Positions 7,985-16,605 of a stretch of 64,000 nucleotides of DNA are shown in pieces. Location of the stretch: positions 1,550,001 through 1,614,000 of the forward strand of contig NZ_CP083370.1 in NCBI RefSeq assembly GCF_017488845.2. Reading direction: 5' to 3'. The translations under genes were made by a program, and so were the position numbers. Under the pieces are notes generated by a model, which saw only the letters and a program-made list of their open reading frames with translations, ran no database searches and had not been told where the DNA came from. This DNA comes from Ensifer canadensis (GTDB taxonomy: Bacteria > Pseudomonadota > Alphaproteobacteria > Rhizobiales > Rhizobiaceae). Positions within the stretch are counted from its first letter, which is position 1, and each line of letters starts with the position of its first letter.

Positions 7985-9601
7985 TCACTCCTCCAATATG
8001 CCGCCGGCAGCGATGATCTGCTCCGGTGTGTCGAGGTCGAGACGCGCAGCTGCTCCAAGCTCGACGTCGACCACCGGCAGGCCACATCTCTCGACGATAT
8101 GCCTTGCGCCGACATCGCCAACCAGCTGGCTGATGGCAGCAAATGTCTGGCGCGGCAGGATAACCGGGTTGCCGCGCTGGCCATCGGCCGTTGCTCGAAT
8201 CACTGCCCGCCCGCCTTCAGCGGTAAATGTATCGACGAGCCGGCGCAGATCGCCTGCCGTTATCCCGGGCATGTCGGCGAGCATCACCAGCATGCCGCCC
8301 GCTCCTTGATCGAGTGCCGAAAGCCCTGATGTCAGCGACGATGCCATACCGGACATGTAATCGGGATTGGAAACGAGCGTCACCGGCAAATCGCCGAGTG
8401 CAGCGCGGATTTCGGCCTCCCGATGGCCGGTGACAACGATCACCCGGCCGATATCGGCTGCAAGCGCGCTGACGACGGTGCGACGGATGAGGGGCACGCC
8501 ACCGAAGGTCGCGAGCAGCTTGTGGCCGCCCTCCGGCCCCATGCGGCTTGCACGACCCGCTGCCAGCACGACGGTTTCCACCGGGCCCAGAGCTTTGGAG
8601 GCAACGGGCTCTCGCGGCTGCGGGCGGGTGGGTATCTCCTTCAGCAGGCCGCCGACGCCGAGCCCGGTAATGTCATGCGGGCTTGGCCATTCGCCGGCGA
8701 GGATGCGATCGAGCACCCAATCGAAGCCGTTTTCACGCGGGCTCCGCGCACAGCCGGGCGCTCCGACCACCGGCACCGTGCCGACGCGGCCGAGCACGAT
8801 GAGATTGCCGGGATCAACGGGCATGCCGACATGATCGACAGTGCCGCCCGCAAGGCGGATGGCGGCCGGAATGACATCATCCGAATCGGCAACCGCCGAC
8901 GCGCCGAAGACGACGATGAGGTCGTGGTCTGCCTTCAAATCGCCGATGGCTGCAGCCACGGCGTCTTCCGTATGGGCGACGCGCCGCTCGGTCGTTAGCC
9001 GGCTTGCGGATTGCCGCAGGCGCGCAGCCAGCACGGCATGGGTCTTGTCCATGACCTGGCGCTTCAGCGATGGCAACTCGGTTGCTATTAGTGCCGCGTC
9101 GCGCGGGGCGAAGGGTTTGACCTCGAAGGTTGTGTGTTGGCGTAGCAGCGTTTCCGCCTTCGCCACGAGCGAGCCTGCCACCGCAAGCGGGATGATCTTG
9201 ATCGTCGCCACCATGTCGCCGGGCTGCACCGGCACATGATCTGCAAGACAGGCGAGCGTGATGGCCGGGTCGATGCGGTTCAACCGGTCGACGGTGTCGC
9301 GGGTGGCGACGAACAGTCCGTGTACGCGGGAATAGATGTTTACGCGGCCGGTTGCCGCTGCCGAGAACCGCAGATGGTCGGGCGCGATCGCCGCAGCGAT
9401 CCGGGCCGCCGCTTCATCCTCCAGCAGATCGCCCCGATCCGGCTGGGCGACGATAACTTCGTCGGTGCCCGCCTGAACCAATGCAGCAATATCGGCTGAG
9501 GTCAGGACGTGCCCCTTCGGCAATCGAAGATCGCCAATCTTGACCGCGTGCGCAAGCACGGTGCCTTCGGCCGCTGAAACACTGAGGCTCCCAAATCTCA
9601 T
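7985..9601 (-). CDS. Molybdopterin-binding / MobA-like nucleotidyltransferase fusion
   Basis: The 538-residue protein is a two-domain fusion. Residues about 1-330 resemble the molybdopterin-binding (MoeA/MoCF) type, with LKADHDLIVVFGASAVADSDDVIPAAI and a VVGAPGCARSP segment. Residues about 345-538 are an NTP-transferase (MobA/MocA-like) with the signature LAAGRASRMG and LADMPG. It probably matures the molybdenum cofactor, perhaps to the cytosine dinucleotide form used by xanthine/CO dehydrogenase-type enzymes. The start overlaps the stop of the XdhC gene by 4 nt (ATGA type), and TfoX follows. The operon (coxD/coxE/xdhC-like genes) supports a Mo-hydroxylase role; the exact nucleotide is inference. 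Confidence 0.85.
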   Translation of the reverse strand: MRFGSLSVSAAEGTVLAHAVKIGDLRLPKGHVLTSADIAALVQAGTDEVIVAQPDRGDLLEDEAAARIAAAIAPDHLRFSAAATGRVNIYSRVHGLFVATRDTVDRLNRIDPAITLACLADHVPVQPGDMVATIKIIPLAVAGSLVAKAETLLRQHTTFEVKPFAPRDAALIATELPSLKRQVMDKTHAVLAARLRQSASRLTTERRVAHTEDAVAAAIGDLKADHDLIVVFGASAVADSDDVIPAAIRLAGGTVDHVGMPVDPGNLIVLGRVGTVPVVGAPGCARSPRENGFDWVLDRILAGEWPSPHDITGLGVGGLLKEIPTRPQPREPVASKALGPVETVVLAAGRASRMGPEGGHKLLATFGGVPLIRRTVVSALAADIGRVIVVTGHREAEIRAALGDLPVTLVSNPDYMSGMASSLTSGLSALDQGAGGMLVMLADMPGITAGDLRRLVDTFTAEGGRAVIRATADGQRGNPVILPRQTFAAISQLVGDVGARHIVERCGLPVVDVELGAAARLDLDTPEQIIAAGGILEE

Positions 9602-10305
9602 CGATGCTCCTCGCTGCCGGGCATGATATCCCGGCGCCTGAGCGCTTCGATGATTTCGGCAAGGATAGCAAGGGCGATCTCCGCTGGGCTCGCCGCGCCG
9701 ATGTCGAGGCCGATTGGCGCCCTGATCCGCGCGATCGCATCGTCGGTTAGCCCCAGGCGACGCAGGCGTTCGACGCGGCCTGCATGGGTCTTTCTGCTGC
9801 CAAGCGCACCGACATAGAAACAGCCGGCATCAAGGGCCGCCCGGATCGGTTCGTCATCGATCTTCGGATCATGCGTGAGGGCGACCATGGCCGTGAACCG
9901 ATCAAGCGGCCGGACGTTGAGAACATCTTCGGGCCACTCCGCTATCAGCTCTACGCCAGCAAAGCGCTCGGCCGTCGCAAAGGCCGTGCGTGGATCGATG
10001 ATAGTAAGGTCGAAGCCTGCGATGGGCGCCATGCGCGCGAGCGCCTGGGAGATATGGACGGCGCCGACAACCAGGATGCGCGGTGGCGGCAGGTAGACAT
10101 TGAGGAAAAAGGACCGCTCACCTACGACGATCATTCCGGGCTTGCCGGAGCGAAGTGCTGCCGCCATCGCCTCGGTCCATTCGGCCGGACAGCGCTCGCC
10201 TGCGACGCAGAGCACGCTTTGGCCGGTCTCGAGATCGCTGAAGACAACAGCCGCTTGCCGCCGCGTCCGGGCTGCATTCAATGCCTGAAGGGTTGTGAGG
10301 TCCAT
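9598..10305 (-). CDS. XdhC/CoxF-family protein (C-terminal Rossmann part)
   Basis: The 235-residue protein matches the XdhC family: a weakly conserved N-terminal region and a Rossmann-type domain from about residue 75 (ILVVGAVHISQALA, then LTIIDPR) with the conserved ALGSRKTHAGRVERL stretch. XdhC proteins bind molybdenum cofactor and help insert it, with its sulfido ligand, into xanthine-dehydrogenase-like enzymes in the cytoplasm. The usual N-terminal CoxI domain is encoded separately just upstream (10309-10641), so the family is split into two genes here. The 3' end overlaps the next gene by 4 nt and the upstream gap is 3 nt, indicating one transcript. Confidence 0.9.
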   Translation of the reverse strand: MDLTTLQALNAARTRRQAAVVFSDLETGQSVLCVAGERCPAEWTEAMAAALRSGKPGMIVVGERSFFLNVYLPPPRILVVGAVHISQALARMAPIAGFDLTIIDPRTAFATAERFAGVELIAEWPEDVLNVRPLDRFTAMVALTHDPKIDDEPIRAALDAGCFYVGALGSRKTHAGRVERLRRLGLTDDAIARIRAPIGLDIGAASPAEIALAILAEIIEALRRRDIMPGSEEHR

Positions 10306-10308
10306 GGC

Positions 10309-10641
10309 TCAGCCGTCAACCCGCTCGACAAGCACCCGGATCCGGCCGCCACAGGAAAGACCGACACGCCATGCCGTCTCGTCGGCTACGCCGAATTCCA
10401 GGATCCTCGGATTTCCCGTCTCAATGATATCAGCGGCTTCGCTGATGACAGCACCTTCGACGCATCCGCCGGAAACGGAACCTTCGAAATTGCCGGCACC
10501 GTCAATCACCAGATGACTGCCGACCGGCCGCGGCGCAGACCCCCAGGTTTCGATCACCGTTGCAATCGCTACTTGGCGGCCCTCGCCAGCCCAGACTTCG
10601 GCGACGGCGAGCGGATCGAGGACGTCAGCTGATACCTGCAT
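10309..10641 (-). CDS. XdhC/CoxI N-terminal domain protein
   Basis: This 110-residue protein is the XdhC_CoxI domain alone. Conserved features are ATVIETWGSAPRPVGS and GSVSGGCVEGAV, the latter carrying the family's cysteine. It presumably works with the separately encoded Rossmann partner directly downstream in Mo-cofactor sulfuration or insertion. It is 1 nt from the end of the CoxE-like gene. Split versions of this family are common next to coxD/coxE; the assignment to a CO dehydrogenase or another Mo-hydroxylase is not possible from this window. Confidence 0.88.
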   Translation of the reverse strand: MQVSADVLDPLAVAEVWAGEGRQVAIATVIETWGSAPRPVGSHLVIDGAGNFEGSVSGGCVEGAVISEAADIIETGNPRILEFGVADETAWRVGLSCGGRIRVLVERVDG

Positions 10642-10642
10642 T

Positions 10643-11926
10643 TTACTTGCCTCCCAGCAAGGCGCGATGCTCGCTCATGAACCGTCGAGGGTCGGCCTCT
10701 CCGGACCTTTGACCCGACAGCGATCTGACCAGCTCGCCCACGGACTCAAGATTGTGCACGGCACGGAATTCGTCAACATGCGGCAGCATCGCCTTGACGC
10801 CGCGCGCCCGCGCCTCGAAGCCGTCGAACCGCAACAGCGGATTAAGCCAGATCAACCGACGGCAGGATCGATGCAGGCGATCGATCTCCTGCTCAAGCTC
10901 AGTTGTATCGTCCCGCTCGAGCCCGTCAGTAATCAAGAGCACGATGGCGCCCTGCCCCAGGACGCGCCGCGACCAGCGTCGGTTGAACTCATGCAGGGTT
11001 TCGCCGATGCGCGTGCCACCCGACCAGTCCTTGACCGCGGAGATGCATTCGTCGAGCGCGACATCCGGGTCGCGGTTTCGCATCGGTCGCGAAACATTGG
11101 TCAGCCGCGTGCCGAAGAGGAAGGTGTGAACGCGCTGGCGCTTTTCGCTCAGGGCATGGAGAAAGTGTAGGAAGATGCGGGTGTATTGGCTCATCGAGCC
11201 GGAAATATCGGCAAGCACGACCAGCGGCGGATGAACGAGACGCCGTTCGCGAAAGCGCGGCAAGATCAGTTCGCCGCCGAAGCGCATCGCATCGCGCATC
11301 GTCGCGCGCGGGTCGATCCGGATTTGCCGCGCCGAAGCGCGGTACCGACGCGTACGAACCCGATCGAGCGGCAGCACCAAAGACGATAGCGCCCGCCTTG
11401 CTTCGGTAATCTCGGCAGCCGTCATCTGGGCGAAATCGGCTTTGCGGAACAGCTCCCGCCCCGAAACCGTATAGCGCGCATCGACCTCGATCTCGGGTTC
11501 GTCACGTGGCGGCCGGGTGTCATCGTGGCCGGACATCAGTGCGTCGCTGACGCGCGTCTCGCCGGCCTGTCGGCGCTGGCGCTCGCTCTCGCGTTGCGGC
11601 GCGAGCGGAGACATCATCGCAATCATTTTCTCGACGAGGCCGCGCGAGCGCCAGAACAGGCGAAACGCCTCGTCGAACACGGGCTGGTCCTCGTGGCGCT
11701 TGACGAAGATGCACTGAAGGGCGGCGTAGAATTCCTCGCGGGCGCCGATGCCGATCAGGGTCACCGCGTCGATGGCGTCGGCCACCGCCCCGGGTCCGAT
11801 CTTTATCCCGGCGCGTCGCAGGGCGCGGGCAAAGTACACGATGTTGTCGGCGAGCTTTCCGTCACCGGGCGGGATCGGCGGGAGAATGGCACCGTCAGGC
11901 GAATGTTCTCCCGGCTCCATCGTCAA
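10643..11926 (-). CDS. CoxE-like von Willebrand factor A domain protein
   Basis: The 427-residue protein has a CoxE-type N-terminal helical region and a C-terminal VWA domain. The metal-ion site is intact: DISGSMS (DxSxS), a threonine in the GGTRIGETL segment, and DGLERDD. Partner of the MoxR ATPase encoded just upstream; such pairs act as a chaperone that remodels metalloenzymes, and in CO-oxidising bacteria CoxD/CoxE complete the Mo-Cu site of CO dehydrogenase. The start overlaps the moxR stop by 4 nt. Cytoplasmic, no signal peptide. Confidence 0.88.
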   Translation of the reverse strand: MTMEPGEHSPDGAILPPIPPGDGKLADNIVYFARALRRAGIKIGPGAVADAIDAVTLIGIGAREEFYAALQCIFVKRHEDQPVFDEAFRLFWRSRGLVEKMIAMMSPLAPQRESERQRRQAGETRVSDALMSGHDDTRPPRDEPEIEVDARYTVSGRELFRKADFAQMTAAEITEARRALSSLVLPLDRVRTRRYRASARQIRIDPRATMRDAMRFGGELILPRFRERRLVHPPLVVLADISGSMSQYTRIFLHFLHALSEKRQRVHTFLFGTRLTNVSRPMRNRDPDVALDECISAVKDWSGGTRIGETLHEFNRRWSRRVLGQGAIVLLITDGLERDDTTELEQEIDRLHRSCRRLIWLNPLLRFDGFEARARGVKAMLPHVDEFRAVHNLESVGELVRSLSGQRSGEADPRRFMSEHRALLGGK

Positions 11927-12852
11927 CCGGCCGCCAGCAATTCGGCCTTGACCTCGGCGAGCAGCTTGCGCCCCTCGGCTCCGTCGATCCTGGCGATGTC
12001 GTCCTGGTATTTGAGCAAGGTGCCGAGCGTATCGGCGATCGTTTCGGGGTCGAGCGCGAGCCGGTCGAGCTCGGTCAGGGCCGTTGCCCAGTCAATCGTC
12101 TCGGCGACACCCGGGTTCTTGAAGAGAGCGATGGTGCGAAGCCGCTGCACATAGGCGATGATTTCGCGCGACAGGGCGGCGTTGCAGCCCGGAACCTTGC
12201 GGCGGATGATTTCGAGTTCCTGTGTTGCCTTCGGATAGTCGACCCAATGATAGAGGCAGCGCCGCTTCAAGGCGTCGTGGATCTCGCGCGTGCGATTGGT
12301 GGTGATGATGACGATAGGCGGCTCAATGGCACGGATGGTGCCGAGTTCAGGAATGGTGACCTGGAAATCCGAGAGGACTTCGAGCAGGAACGCTTCGAAG
12401 GCTTCATCCGTGCGATCGAGTTCGTCGATCAGGAACACCGGCGCCCGCCCGTTCTCAGCGGAAATCGCCTGAAGTACCGGGCGTCGAATGAGAAATCGTT
12501 CGGAGAAGATGTCGCTTTCGACCCTGCGTCGGTCGACCGCTCCGGCCGCTTCCGACAACCGGATCTCCAGCATCTGCGCAGGGTAGTTCCACTCATAGAC
12601 GGCGGAGGCGACGTCGAGCCCCTCGTAGCACTGCAGGCGGATCAAAGGCCGATCGAGGGCACGAGCCAGCACCTTGGCAATCTCGGTCTTGCCGACACCG
12701 GCCTCGCCCTCGAGAAAGAGCGGGCGTTTCATCCGCAACGCGAGAAACAGCACGGTCGCAAGCGCCGTGCCGGCGAGATAATCCTGTGCCTCCAGCATCG
12801 CCATCGTTTCATCGATGGATTGGGGCAATACGCCTGTCGCCGGTGCCGTCAT
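11923..12852 (-). CDS. MoxR-family AAA+ ATPase (CoxD-like)
   Basis: The 309-residue protein is a MoxR-type AAA+ ATPase. Walker A is GEAGVGKTE (about residues 54-62), Walker B is FLIDELDRTDE, and IITTNRTREIHDALKRRCLYHW is the sensor/arginine-finger region. It should power, with its VWA partner, the ATP-dependent maturation of a metalloenzyme. It is the first gene of a six-gene minus-strand operon (moxR, coxE-like, coxI-like, xdhC, MoeA/MobA fusion, tfoX-like) in which successive genes overlap or nearly touch. The flavin reductase gene lies 122 nt upstream on the same strand. Confidence 0.92.
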   Translation of the reverse strand: MTAPATGVLPQSIDETMAMLEAQDYLAGTALATVLFLALRMKRPLFLEGEAGVGKTEIAKVLARALDRPLIRLQCYEGLDVASAVYEWNYPAQMLEIRLSEAAGAVDRRRVESDIFSERFLIRRPVLQAISAENGRAPVFLIDELDRTDEAFEAFLLEVLSDFQVTIPELGTIRAIEPPIVIITTNRTREIHDALKRRCLYHWVDYPKATQELEIIRRKVPGCNAALSREIIAYVQRLRTIALFKNPGVAETIDWATALTELDRLALDPETIADTLGTLLKYQDDIARIDGAEGRKLLAEVKAELLAAG

Positions 12853-12974
12853 GCATCCTCCGCCACGGCCAGTTTCAGTTGTAAGCTATTTCGGTTGAAG
12901 TAATGCCTTTATATCAGCAAGTTGCAGGCGTTTTCTCAATCAAGCGCAGAGAGTGAATTACGCCTCGTGAAAAC

Positions 12975-13469
12975 CTACAGCGAGTGATATCCGCGGTCTA
13001 CATAAATGAGCGGCGGGCGCGGCGGGCCAAGCGCGACGTCCACGACCTCGCCGAACAGCACCAGATGGGTCGCAATGGTCTTGACCTCGATCAGCCGGCA
13101 ATCGAACGCGGCCGTCGCATTGACGAGGATCGGCGAACCGGTTGCCAGCTGCCTCCATTGGCCAAGCGCAAAGCGACGATCCATGTCGAGCTGGTCACGG
13201 CCGGAAAAGGCGTGGGCGAGCGCACGGTGTTCGTCACCGAGCAGGTTCAGCGCAAAGCTGTCGCCGCGCACGAAGATGTCGTTGCGCGGGTTGGCGCCGT
13301 TCAGGCAAACGAGAACGGTCGGCGGACTGTCGGAAACCGAGCAGGAAGCAGTGACCGTGACGCCGCGGCGCTCGCCGCCACTGGCAGCGGTGATGAGCTG
13401 CACGTGGCCGGCCAGGCGGCTCATGGCGTCGCGATAACTTATCGGGTCCAGTCGGGTTCTCTCCAACAC
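12975..13469 (-). CDS. Flavin reductase-like FMN-binding protein
   Basis: The 164-residue protein fits the flavin reductase domain family (split-barrel FMN binders). Conserved elements are HVQLITAASGGERRGVTVTAS, SFALNLL and the C-terminal IYVDRGYHSL. Such proteins use NAD(P)H to supply reduced FMN to two-component monooxygenases. The start is GTG at 13469 with GGAGAGAGAT just upstream; no ATG is available in frame nearby. No monooxygenase partner is encoded next to it, so its client is unknown. Confidence 0.87.
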   Translation of the reverse strand: MLERTRLDPISYRDAMSRLAGHVQLITAASGGERRGVTVTASCSVSDSPPTVLVCLNGANPRNDIFVRGDSFALNLLGDEHRALAHAFSGRDQLDMDRRFALGQWRQLATGSPILVNATAAFDCRLIEVKTIATHLVLFGEVVDVALGPPRPPLIYVDRGYHSL

Positions 13470-13643
13470 ATCTCTCTCCGGGCGAGGTCAGGCACATATA
13501 GACGCTGGCGTAAATTATGAAACCCGCCGGCTGGAGATTCTTGCAGATCCGCGACATGGCCATGGCGCGGATCGGATGCCCGTTGTTTCCACTCGCATCT
13601 TTTCCTTTGACGCCGGTGGCCACATCCTTAAAACATGCGGCCA

Positions 13644-13752
13644 CTACAGCGCTGCGGGTGATTGAGTTCATGCCAAGGATTGCGGTAGCATTTTTGGACT
13701 CGCTGCATAATCTTTCCTTGAAACCAATCCGAGCTTGGGAATTATGCAGTAG
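13644..13752 (-). repeat. RIME1-like palindromic intergenic element, copy 1 (degenerate)
   Basis: About 109 bp. Read on the minus strand it begins CTACTGCATAATTCC, closes its first palindrome with ATTATGCAG, and ends CGCTGTAG. It aligns in layout with the copies at 49091-49196 and 63500-63601. The second palindrome is eroded here. It lies between the divergent flavin reductase and periplasmic binding protein genes. Size and the two-palindrome design match the published RIME1 description; identity should be confirmed by alignment. Confidence 0.7.
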
Positions 13753-13763
13753 CGGGGAATTGC

Positions 13764-14852
13764 ATGCTTCGATCGATCGTTTTGAGCCTCATCGTAGCGG
13801 GAATGGCGCAAGCCGCACCTGCCGCCGCTGCCGGCGTCAAGGTCGCGGTCGTTGCCCCCGTTGAAGGGCCATTTGCCCTTCTCGGCAAACAGATCATCGA
13901 TGGCGCCTCTTTCCAGGCCGGCGATCGCGGCAGCGAAATCGTCGTCATCCCGGAAACATGCGACGCGGCCGGTGCAGAAGCGCTGACCAAGGCGCTTGTG
14001 GCAGCAGCTGCAGAGGCGGCCATCGGCTTCCTCTGCGTCGAGAGCCTCGACGCGACACTGCCCGCCCTCGCCGAGGCCAATATACCGGCGGTGACGTTGA
14101 GCGTACGGTCCGACATCCTGATGGAAGACGTACTCAAGAAGCATTGGCCGCTGTTCCGCCTGGCGCCGAGTGGCAAGGCCGAATCGGCAGCCGTCGTTGC
14201 TGCGATCACCGCGCGTTGGAAGGACAAGCCGATCGCCTTGATCGACGACGGCACGATCCATAGCCGCGAACTGGTCGAGAGCGTGCGCGCAGCGCTCGGC
14301 GAAATCGGATTGACCCCGGTCTTTACCGACACCTATCGGCCGGCCCAGGAACAGCAGATCAATCTTGTACGGCGGCTCGTCAAGAGCGGCGCCACCCACG
14401 TTTTCACCGGCGGCGACCGGCAGGATACTGCCGTGATCGCGCGCGACGCGCAGGAGGAAGGCGCGAACCTCACCTTGCTCGGCGGTGACACGCTGAATGC
14501 AGCCGACGTGGCCGAGCCGCTCACCGATGGTGTCCTGGCGCTGACGTTGCCCGATGCGGCGCGGTCGCCCGAAGGAAAGCCCATAGCCGAGGCGATGCGT
14601 GCCGCCGGCATCGAGCCCGATGGCTATGTGCTTCAGGCCTTCGGCGCCATGTCTGTTCTCGAGCAGGCCAAGGACCAGGCCGAGAAGGATGAAAAGCCGT
14701 TGACAGAGGCCCTGCTCAAGGGGCCATACCAGACGGTTCTTGGGCCGATTGCTTTCAATGCGGGGCATGAACGCGCCGACAACCCCTATCGCTTGATGCA
14801 ATGGCAGAGCGGCCGCTTCGTGCCGGTTGCCGACGCCGCCGGAGTGCAATGA
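13764..14852 (+). CDS. Periplasmic ABC-type substrate-binding protein (branched-chain amino acid type), orphan
   Basis: The 362-residue protein starts with a signal peptide (about residues 1-23, ending AAPAAAA) and has the type I periplasmic binding fold of the Peripla_BP_6/LivJ family: KVAVVAPVEGPFALLGKQIIDGA at the mature N-terminus and a second lobe with THVFTGGDRQDTAVIARDA. It is presumed to bind a small polar ligand; which one is unknown. No permease or ATPase genes are nearby. Its stop overlaps the start of the P1 peptidase gene (ATGA), so the two are translationally coupled, an unusual pairing. Confidence 0.83.
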   Translation: MLRSIVLSLIVAGMAQAAPAAAAGVKVAVVAPVEGPFALLGKQIIDGASFQAGDRGSEIVVIPETCDAAGAEALTKALVAAAAEAAIGFLCVESLDATLPALAEANIPAVTLSVRSDILMEDVLKKHWPLFRLAPSGKAESAAVVAAITARWKDKPIALIDDGTIHSRELVESVRAALGEIGLTPVFTDTYRPAQEQQINLVRRLVKSGATHVFTGGDRQDTAVIARDAQEEGANLTLLGGDTLNAADVAEPLTDGVLALTLPDAARSPEGKPIAEAMRAAGIEPDGYVLQAFGAMSVLEQAKDQAEKDEKPLTEALLKGPYQTVLGPIAFNAGHERADNPYRLMQWQSGRFVPVADAAGVQ

Positions 14853-15856
14853 TGCTGCCTGGTCCACGCAACCTTATCACCGACGTCGCCGGCCTTTCCG
14901 TCGGCAATGCCGAAGATCATCGCTTGAAATCGGGCGTGACTGCCATCGTCTGCGATCCGCCGGCAACGGCCGCCGTCCAGGTGCTCGGCGGCGCGCCCGG
15001 CACGCGCGAAACGGATCTTCTCGAACCGCACAACACCGTGCAGACAGTCGATGGTATCATTCTGTCCGGCGGGTCAGCGTTTGGGCTGGATGCCGCCTCC
15101 GGGGCGCAGGCGGCGCTCAGGGAAATGGGACGTGGGTTTGTGATCGGCCCGCACCGTGTGCCGATCGTCCCGACCGCCATCCTGTTCGACCTGATCAATG
15201 GCGGCGACAAGGATTGGGGGCAGTTTCCGCCCTACCGCGAACTTGGGTATGAGGCTGTACAAAAGGCTGACGCTGATTTTGCCACCGGCTCGGTCGGTGC
15301 CGGCACTGGCGCCTTGACCGCGACCTTCAAGGGTGGCCTTGGCTCCGCCTCAATCGTGCTGCCGAACGGCATTACCGTCGGCGCGCTCGTGGCCGTCAAT
15401 GCTTTGGGTTCTGCGACTGTCGGCAGCACCCGGCACTTCTGGGCCGCCCCTCACGAGAAACAGGACGAGTTCGGTGGGCTCGGCCTTCCCCACCCCATGC
15501 CGGCGAATGCATCCGAGGTCCGCACGAAAATGGGCGCAAACTTGTCGGCCGCCGCCAACACCACGATTGCGGTCATCGCCACAGATGCGGTGTTGACCAA
15601 GGCCGAGGCCAAGCGCCTGGCGATCGCCGCGCATGATGGCTTCTCGCGGGCAATATGGCCGGCGCACACGCCGCTCGACGGCGACCTCATTTTCGCCCTT
15701 GCCACCGGCGCAAGCGGCCGGACGCTGGAGCTCGCAGACTTCCTCGAGCTGGGTGCTGCCGCCGCCGCGACGATGGCGCGCGCGATCGCCCGCGGCGTCC
15801 ACGACGCCACACCTGCCGAAAACGATCCCGTGCCGTCATGGTCGAGCCGCGACTAA
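14849..15856 (+). CDS. P1 family peptidase (DmpA/S58-like aminopeptidase)
   Basis: The 335-residue protein matches the DmpA/BapA family of N-terminal-nucleophile aminopeptidases, which self-cleave and then act on short or beta-amino-acid peptides. Visible signatures are NLITDVAGLSVGNAEDHRLKSGVTAI at the N-terminus, GIILSGGSAFGLDAASG, and NTTIAVIATDA before the probable autoprocessing Ser/Thr region. The start is the ATG at 14849 that overlaps the upstream stop (ATGA); a second ATG follows at once at 14852. Its coupling to a periplasmic binding protein gene suggests peptide or amino-acid use, an inference only. Confidence 0.87.
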   Translation: MMLPGPRNLITDVAGLSVGNAEDHRLKSGVTAIVCDPPATAAVQVLGGAPGTRETDLLEPHNTVQTVDGIILSGGSAFGLDAASGAQAALREMGRGFVIGPHRVPIVPTAILFDLINGGDKDWGQFPPYRELGYEAVQKADADFATGSVGAGTGALTATFKGGLGSASIVLPNGITVGALVAVNALGSATVGSTRHFWAAPHEKQDEFGGLGLPHPMPANASEVRTKMGANLSAAANTTIAVIATDAVLTKAEAKRLAIAAHDGFSRAIWPAHTPLDGDLIFALATGASGRTLELADFLELGAAAAATMARAIARGVHDATPAENDPVPSWSSRD

Positions 15857-15930
15857 AGCGCGATTAGCACCGCGCATGTTGTTTGCGCGGCTGCGGAGTG
15901 CTATTGCGCGGGAAACAGCCGGAGCCTCTC

Positions 15931-16605
15931 ATGACCCATCCCATCCGCATTGCCCCGTCGATCCTGGCGGCCGATTTCTCGAAGCTCGGACAGGAAGTCC
16001 GCGATGTCGTCGATGCCGGCGCGGATTGGATCCATCTCGATGTCATGGACGGCCATTTCGTCCCGAACATCACGTTTGGGCCCGACGTGATCAAGTCGCT
16101 GCGCCCCTACACCGAAGCGACCTTCGACTGCCATCTGATGATCTCGCCCGCCGACGGCTTTCTCGAAGCCTTCGCAAAGGCCGGCTGCGATATCCTGACG
16201 GTTCACGCCGAAGCCGGGCCGCACCTGCACCGCTCGCTGCAGACTGTCCGGTCGCTCGGCAAGAAGGCCGGCGTCTCGCTCAACCCGGCAACACCCGAAA
16301 GCGCCATCGAATATGTGCTCGACACCGTCGATCTGGTGCTGGTGATGACGGTCAACCCGGGCTTCGGCGGCCAGAAGTTCATCGACGCGACCGCGGAAAA
16401 GATCCGCCGGATCAAGGCGATGATCGGCGACCGGCCGATCGAGATCGAAGTCGACGGCGGCATTGCGCCTGAAACGGCGGCGATTGCAGCCGGCGCCGGC
16501 GCAAACGTGCTGGTCGCCGGTTCGGCGATCTTCAAGGGTGGTTGGGTCGATGCCTATCGCTCCGCCATCCAGGCGATCCGAGCGCCTGCCGAACAGGCCC
16601 GCTGA
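15931..16605 (+). CDS. rpe: Ribulose-phosphate 3-epimerase
   Basis: The 224-residue TIM-barrel enzyme interconverts ribulose-5-phosphate and xylulose-5-phosphate in the pentose phosphate pathway and, where present, the Calvin cycle. Diagnostic motifs are APSILAADF at the start, [32 protein letters not shown] and EVDGG (metal and phosphate binding). The length is normal for the family. ATG 15931 is chosen because GGAG lies 6 nt upstream; the open frame continues 48 nt further without conservation. Its TGA overlaps the ATG of the next gene by one base. Confidence 0.97.
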   Translation: MTHPIRIAPSILAADFSKLGQEVRDVVDAGADWIHLDVMDGHFVPNITFGPDVIKSLRPYTEATFDCHLMISPADGFLEAFAKAGCDILTVHAEAGPHLHRSLQTVRSLGKKAGVSLNPATPESAIEYVLDTVDLVLVMTVNPGFGGQKFIDATAEKIRRIKAMIGDRPIEIEVDGGIAPETAAIAAGAGANVLVAGSAIFKGGWVDAYRSAIQAIRAPAEQAR

